DNA of 64,000 nt. Origin: Dermatophagoides farinae. Lineage: Eukaryota; Arthropoda; Arachnida; Sarcoptiformes; Pyroglyphidae. A program made the position numbers and the translations under genes. Shown one piece after another: positions 58,915-64,000 of the stretch (its first letter is position 1; each line of letters begins with the position of its first letter). Under the pieces are notes generated by a model. It saw only the letters and a program-made list of their open reading frames with translations. It was not told where the DNA came from and did no database searches. Location: positions 2,423,001-2,487,000 of the forward strand of contig NC_134679.1 in the NCBI RefSeq assembly GCF_024713945.1, read 5' to 3'.

Positions 58915-61900
58915 ATCATTTCGATAATAATAATATTAAAAATGACATTGCCAATTATCTAATGCTGTAATCAATTGTAATTGAATAATGATTTGATTAT
59001 ATGATTGAATTTGATTGATTTGATGTCTACCAAATTTACCTGAAAAATGCATATTTTTGTCCATTATATATTTAAATATATAAATCAAAATGGTCAAACC
59101 ATTTGATGTGTGATCATCATCATGATAATGATTTTGTCAAACAGTGGATGACGTGTCCGCCATTATTTTACTATCGATGACGATTATGTGTTTTTTTTTT
59201 ATTTTAAACAAATTTTTGCATCTGAATTACTATAATTTATATATGAATATGTAAAAATGAGCTGTAGCCCTTCACATTTAATAACTGTGTATGCAAAAAA
59301 AAGCCGGTGTGTGTATATGATGTTATGATGACCTTCAAAATACACACATATTTTTTTATATATATAACACGTTGTTGAGGCGCATGTACACAATATATCG
59401 ATATATGATTGCATGATGTCATCGTATGATACAACAACAGTCATTCTTGCATGTATACATCTGTGTTCCAACAAAATATAATGGAAATGAGCAAATGATT
59501 CTATATTGTCTTTGTTTGTTGTGTATATAAATTAGATTCCTACATTCTGTAGAATCGTTTTCATTTGATGATAATCGATAAGACAATTTTTTGCCATTTT
59601 ATAATAAGGTAAATATTTCGTATGAAAAAGAGGTGTATAATTCCTCTTTTTTTTCCCGTTTAAATATTGATTGCTTATCATCATTAGTGATTATGATAAT
59701 AAAAGTGTTTTTTTTTCTTTATGTCACGTATGACAAATAGGTCCTGCTTTATAATTCCATCTACAAATGAAAAAAATAATATAATTTTAAAGAAAATCAA
59801 TCGTGTTTTGTGTTTTTTCTCTACAAAAAAAAAAATTTTATATAGCATATCTACCTGTGTTCGCGGTAAGTCAAATAGATGAATCGATTTTATTCTAATT
59901 GTTTTTTTAAATTGTAAGATCTATAAAACAACATTTTTTTGTTTCATTGATCTAAGTTTCGTTGAGAGAACATTATACAGTGAGGGAAAAAAATGTCGAA
60001 TTTTTTTTCAGATTGATTTTTCATTATATTTATACCAAATTATGATCATTATGATGGGAAAAAATTGTTTATTTCATCCATCATTTTTATCATCAAATCG
60101 ATTTGTTCGTTTTGTAATCATTATTGTTGTTTGTTTTGCTGCCAATTTTTTTTCCTCTTCTGTATTGGTTTCTTTTTTTTAAAGAAAACCATATAGAAAA
60201 ATTTTCATACAAAATGATCTTTAACAAGAAACATTTCTTTGTCCAATTAAATGAAATATATCGATAGATAATAATAATAACATCAAATGTTTAATAAATA
60301 TATGATACAATGAAAAAAAATATGTCAATTTCTATACTTCCAATAACATTGGCCTTGATTTTTTTTTTTAATTATCGCTCATCATTTTTATAAATATAGA
60401 CATGTGAGTCTGATGATTAAAAGATATGATGATATGATGATGATGATGATGATTTATATAATGATGAATCGAAATTCTTTGATGATATAATCTCATGATT
60501 ATGATAAAATGATGTTCATACAAAATCCTAAACGAAAAAAAAAAATTGGTTACATATGCTCTCATTTAGCTGTTTTTTTTTCGATTTCATGTACTGGACA
60601 AAGTACAGCTTATCATTTGATTGATGTAGGTTTTAATTTATTGTATGGTGAAATGGATTAAGAATATGTATTAAAATTGATGAAATACTTGTTGCATATT
60701 TCTTAATTACCATTTTCAATTATTCTTTTTTTTTGTTTGTTTTGGCTATAAATTAGGATTAATTGTTTGTTTTTTTTTTCGTTGAAATATTTGAAGATGA
60801 TAATTAAAATTAAAACATAAACATTTAATAATGATGATGTGTGATGAAATGGATTATTATCTTTTTTTTCCAATAAAAATCTCACGAGTTGCATATCTGT
60901 TGCACTTGTTTGAATCAGCAAATTATTTATTTATTATGAATCGATATGAGAATGATTCATTCAAAAATTGATTATCAAGCAAATTGATTGTCGCATAATC
61001 CAAAACTATAATGTCTATGGTATATCCATTTTTCCTTTGATGATCTATTTTCATGACTGTTATGGGTCGTTTTTTTCAACTCACTTTTCATAGATTATAT
61101 ATGGTTGAATACATCTGATTGTTTATTGTAGGTTTTAAAAAAGTTTTTCATGGTCATCTTTCTGCACCTGAAATCATTGCCAACTCTATATTATCAGCCG
61201 AAGCAAAGAAAAAAAAAATGTTCGCATGACTGATTAAACTTCCGACAAAAAAAAATCAAGCCAAAAAATTCAAATATCATATCCGTTAAATAATTTGCCT
61301 GTGTAGTTTTGTTTATTTCATTCGATTTTTTTTTTGTTATTTTGTTTTGAGTTTTGTAACATTCATTCATTTTGTTCTATGTACATATGTTCTTGGGTTT
61401 TGTGTTCCTACTTTCTGTTGCTCGTGTATTCAGGTTACAATCATTCGTTTGATAGAGGATTATATTTATATTTATATATATCAACTGAAAAAAATCTTAA
61501 TAAAATCATTTGATCAATCAGCGTTTCTAAAACGTTTTCGGCAGAGGACGAAGTGTGGGTACTATTTTATAGCACAGTAACAGTTGGTAAATTTTTTTTT
61601 GCGGACCACAGATTGTGAATACTAATGTGTTGCTATAAGAGAGTACATCTACGAAAAAAAACTATCATTTTTGGCTTTTGATTATCAGTAATATTTTCTT
61701 TATACATTCAATGCAAATCACGACAATCAAGCTAGTTAAAGTTGATTAAAGTTGTGTGTCTATGTTTTTTTTTGTTCATGATTTATTCACAAATTTGGCC
61801 TATATATTCTATAACAAATTTCCAATAATCAAACATCAGAGTTTGAATTGACAACCGATCATATTCATATATTCACTCGTGATTTTGTGGCATTAATTTT

Positions 61901-62343
61901 TTTTTTGTTTTTAATAAAAAAAAATTTTTCTCCATAGCATTTTTGTTGCTATCAACGATATTGTATTGTGATATTTTTCATTATATTATAATCTGATTTA
62001 TTTGTGGCAGAAAAAAATTCAATTTAGTCGTAAGTGGTCAATGTTTTTTTTTACATTTATAATTTGATTCATTCATATTGAACTTGATTGAATTCTATCT
62101 GTGTTTGTTTAGTTGTGTGTCTGACTTTAGTTTGTAACGGAAATCACCATTTCCCTTACATGTTTGTTATATGTTAATCTAATTTATTTGAGCAATTAAA
62201 TTAATTAAATTTTGTTTTTTTTCTCTCTCTCTCTTTTTCTCCCTTTTTTCAAATAGTCTTCAATATAGTCCATTCTAGTTTTTCTTCTCTACAAATTTTA
62301 AATTTATTTATAATCAATCTAATCTCAATCAATAATCAACAAA
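58915..62343. other. RRM1 3' flank to desaturase promoter; no gene seen
   Basis: ATTAAA occurs about 20 bp after the RRM1 stop and AATAAA near 59697; either could end the RRM1 message. The remainder is AT-rich with (GAT)n near 60430-60450. The last 150 bp before 62344 is pyrimidine-rich (CTCTCTCTCT near 62222-62232) and becomes the desaturase 5' UTR. No reading frame with a recognisable domain. Confidence 0.5.
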
Positions 62344-63051
62344 ATGCCACCATTCATCAAAACAAATGTCAACGATGTACTTGACAGTGATATTCCAGAT
62401 TTAGAGCCAAGTGTCGAATTAAAAGGTGATTTAAATGATTTATTGCAAGCACAAAAAAATCAAAAGCCATATAAAATACAAATCGTATGGCGTAATGTAA
62501 TCATAATGGGTCTTCTTCATGTGGCTGCCATTTATGGTGCTACATTATGTTTCGGTACAGCAAAATGGCAAACGGTCGTTGCTGGTATGTGTTTTACTCT
62601 ATATGACCTTTTCTCTTACTAATTAATGGCATTTTTATTTCGAAAATATTAGCAATTCTTTTGTATGTTTATACTGGATTGGGTATTACGGCCGGTGCTC
62701 ATCGTCTTTGGTCACATCGATCTTATAAGGCTAAATTTCCATTGCGATTATTTTTAGCTTTGGCACAAACAATGGCCGTACAGGTTAGTTTATCAGTCAT
62801 AATCAGTATCATTGAAAATAATGTTCCATCCGATTTTTTTTTCAGAATCACATCTATGAATGGTCTCGTGATCATCGAGTACATCATAAATATTCGGAAA
62901 CTGATGCTGATCCGCATAACGCAAAACGTGGTTTTTTCTTTGCCCATGTTGGTTGGCTTCTCTGCCGAAAACATCCAGAGGTTATCAATAAAGGCAAAAC
63001 AATCAGTTATGATGATCTACTTCGCGATCCGATTGTTGTATTTCAACGAAG
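62344..63051 (+). CDS. Acyl-CoA delta-9 desaturase (stearoyl-CoA desaturase type), 5' part
   Basis: An ER membrane di-iron enzyme that puts a cis double bond at carbon 9 of palmitoyl- or stearoyl-CoA using electrons from cytochrome b5. Exons 62344-62584, 62653-62783 and 62846-63051 have GT-AG junctions and matching phases (1, 0, 2), giving 192 codons. After a polar N-terminus comes a first membrane segment (NVIIMGLLHVAAIYGATLCF). The first histidine box is HRLWSH (residues 97-102). The second, HRVHH, lies within EWSRDHRVHHKYSETDADPHN-like family sequence at 134-138, followed by FFFAHVGWLL. The third box and later helices are in exons beyond 64000. The ATG context CAAAATG is a good initiation context. 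Family certain; insects and mites often have several paralogues, so no symbol is given. Confidence 0.96.
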
Positions 63052-64000
63052 GTTAGTTAATTCAAAAAAAAAAAAAAAAACAAAATTACGTTGACTAAGC
63101 AGTGAATGTGTAAATGTAGTAAAAAGAAAAAAGGAAGAAACTGAAGAAGAAAAACAAAAATGATGATATGATCTCAACATCAACACTGTTGATGGTTATA
63201 TAAAGGCAATCTTATCATAATAATTTTATCCATTTAAAAGAAGAAAAACATTTAGTAATAGTTTATTATTATAAGGAAAAATCTTTCATCTCCAATAATC
63301 AACATGTACTCAATAATGTTATATAGCGAAACAAAAAATCAAGATTTGAGGTCCATTACCAAAAAAAAAAAAACATCCTAAAGAAGAAAAATACCATGTT
63401 CTGATAAGGCCATGATATCTATGACTTGTTCGGTCATTGGTTATTAGTTTGTGTGTAGTAATCATGAAATGAAACATCTAGATTAGGTCATGTGACGATG
63501 ATGATGATGATGAAGATGAGCGAATCAATGATTTTTTTTTATTTGTTTTTTTTCATATGAAGAAAATAATTTGTAGCTTATTTCGTCATTGAGATACATC
63601 ATGCGAACGATGAACTTGTTTTTGTTATTATGAAGATGATGTTTTCATTTGAAATGAAAACTTTTTTTGTTTTTTTTTCTTTTGTGGTTATATTAGTTAG
63701 GTTATTCTTTTGATGATTTTTTTTCTTTCTTTTGCTTATATATATTAATTAATCATCATCCATTATTTTTCCATGAAATAAAACCATGTAAATAGGAATA
63801 TGTATGACAAAATTGAATAAGACACAAGTTACAAATATTGAAATGATGGAAATTTCTGCGTAATTTCTATTTTTTGTCAGATTTACTATTTACATCTAGT
63901 TGATGGAAAAAAAGTCACGTTTTCATATAATCTGACATTAAATTCAATTTCTTTTTTTCATTCTAAAATTCTTATTCTTGTTTATTATTTATATATATAG
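63052..64000. other. Desaturase intron 3, continuing to the window edge
   Basis: Starts with donor GTTAGT at 63052. AT-rich, with a (GAT)n run near 63497-63512, and no open frame matching the rest of the enzyme. The window ends with a T-rich stretch followed by TATATATAG, which would serve as an acceptor with the next exon starting at 64001. Confidence 0.5.

Noticed and set aside
1-64000. tRNA, rRNA and CRISPR arrays
   Set aside because: No T-loop/anticodon arrangement, ribosomal sequence or spaced palindromic repeats were recognised by eye; regular repeats here are microsatellites. A covariance-model search would be needed to exclude small RNA genes.

Overview
The window is nuclear DNA from a small AT-rich arthropod genome. 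Very frequent A/T homopolymers, CA/GT and ATC/TTG-type microsatellites, GT-AG introns from about 60 bp to 8 kb and arthropod-like proteins suggest an acariform (astigmatid, dust-mite-like) mite. The mite assignment is inference; no marker here names the species.

Three host genes are well supported. (1) Minus strand, 25419 down to 878 and on past the left edge: one adhesion GPCR gene assembled from ten exons with consistent splice phases, at least 2434 codons. It has a signal peptide, a very long low-complexity ectodomain, a HormR domain, a GAIN region, a degenerate GPS and a seven-helix domain whose TM3-TM5 segments resemble the BAI/ADGRB subfamily. Intracellular loop 2 carries an insertion of about 300 residues. 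(2) Plus strand, 56357-58914: complete three-exon RRM1, the large subunit of class I ribonucleotide reductase, with two perfect E2F-type sites about 160-200 bp upstream. (3) Plus strand, 62344 to beyond the right edge: the 5' half of an acyl-CoA delta-9 desaturase. A possible orphan 3' exon of an unknown gene lies at 55496-55791.

The rest is introns and a large gene-poor block (about 25.5-55 kb) with several retroelement traces. Intron 7 of the GPCR holds a very young non-LTR insertion that encodes only an intact ORF1 (gag-like, zinc knuckles), with a poly(A) tail and a perfect 14-15 bp target-site duplication and no reverse transcriptase. At 27.6-29.4 kb is a decayed Ty1/copia element whose integrase is split by a 115 bp solo LTR with a 4 bp target duplication, followed by an opposite-strand promoter/LTR-like piece. 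At 33.2-35.5 kb is a chimera: two near-identical direct repeats flank a BEL/Pao gag fragment on the minus strand and a plus-strand piece that looks like the 5' end of a host gene.

The most unusual items are the ORF1-only retroelement, the retroelement/host-gene chimera and the rebuilt architecture of the GPCR (giant loop 2, cleavage-site residues replaced at the GPS). RRM1 and the desaturase share a strand but are 3.4 kb apart; no functional coupling between the three genes is evident.
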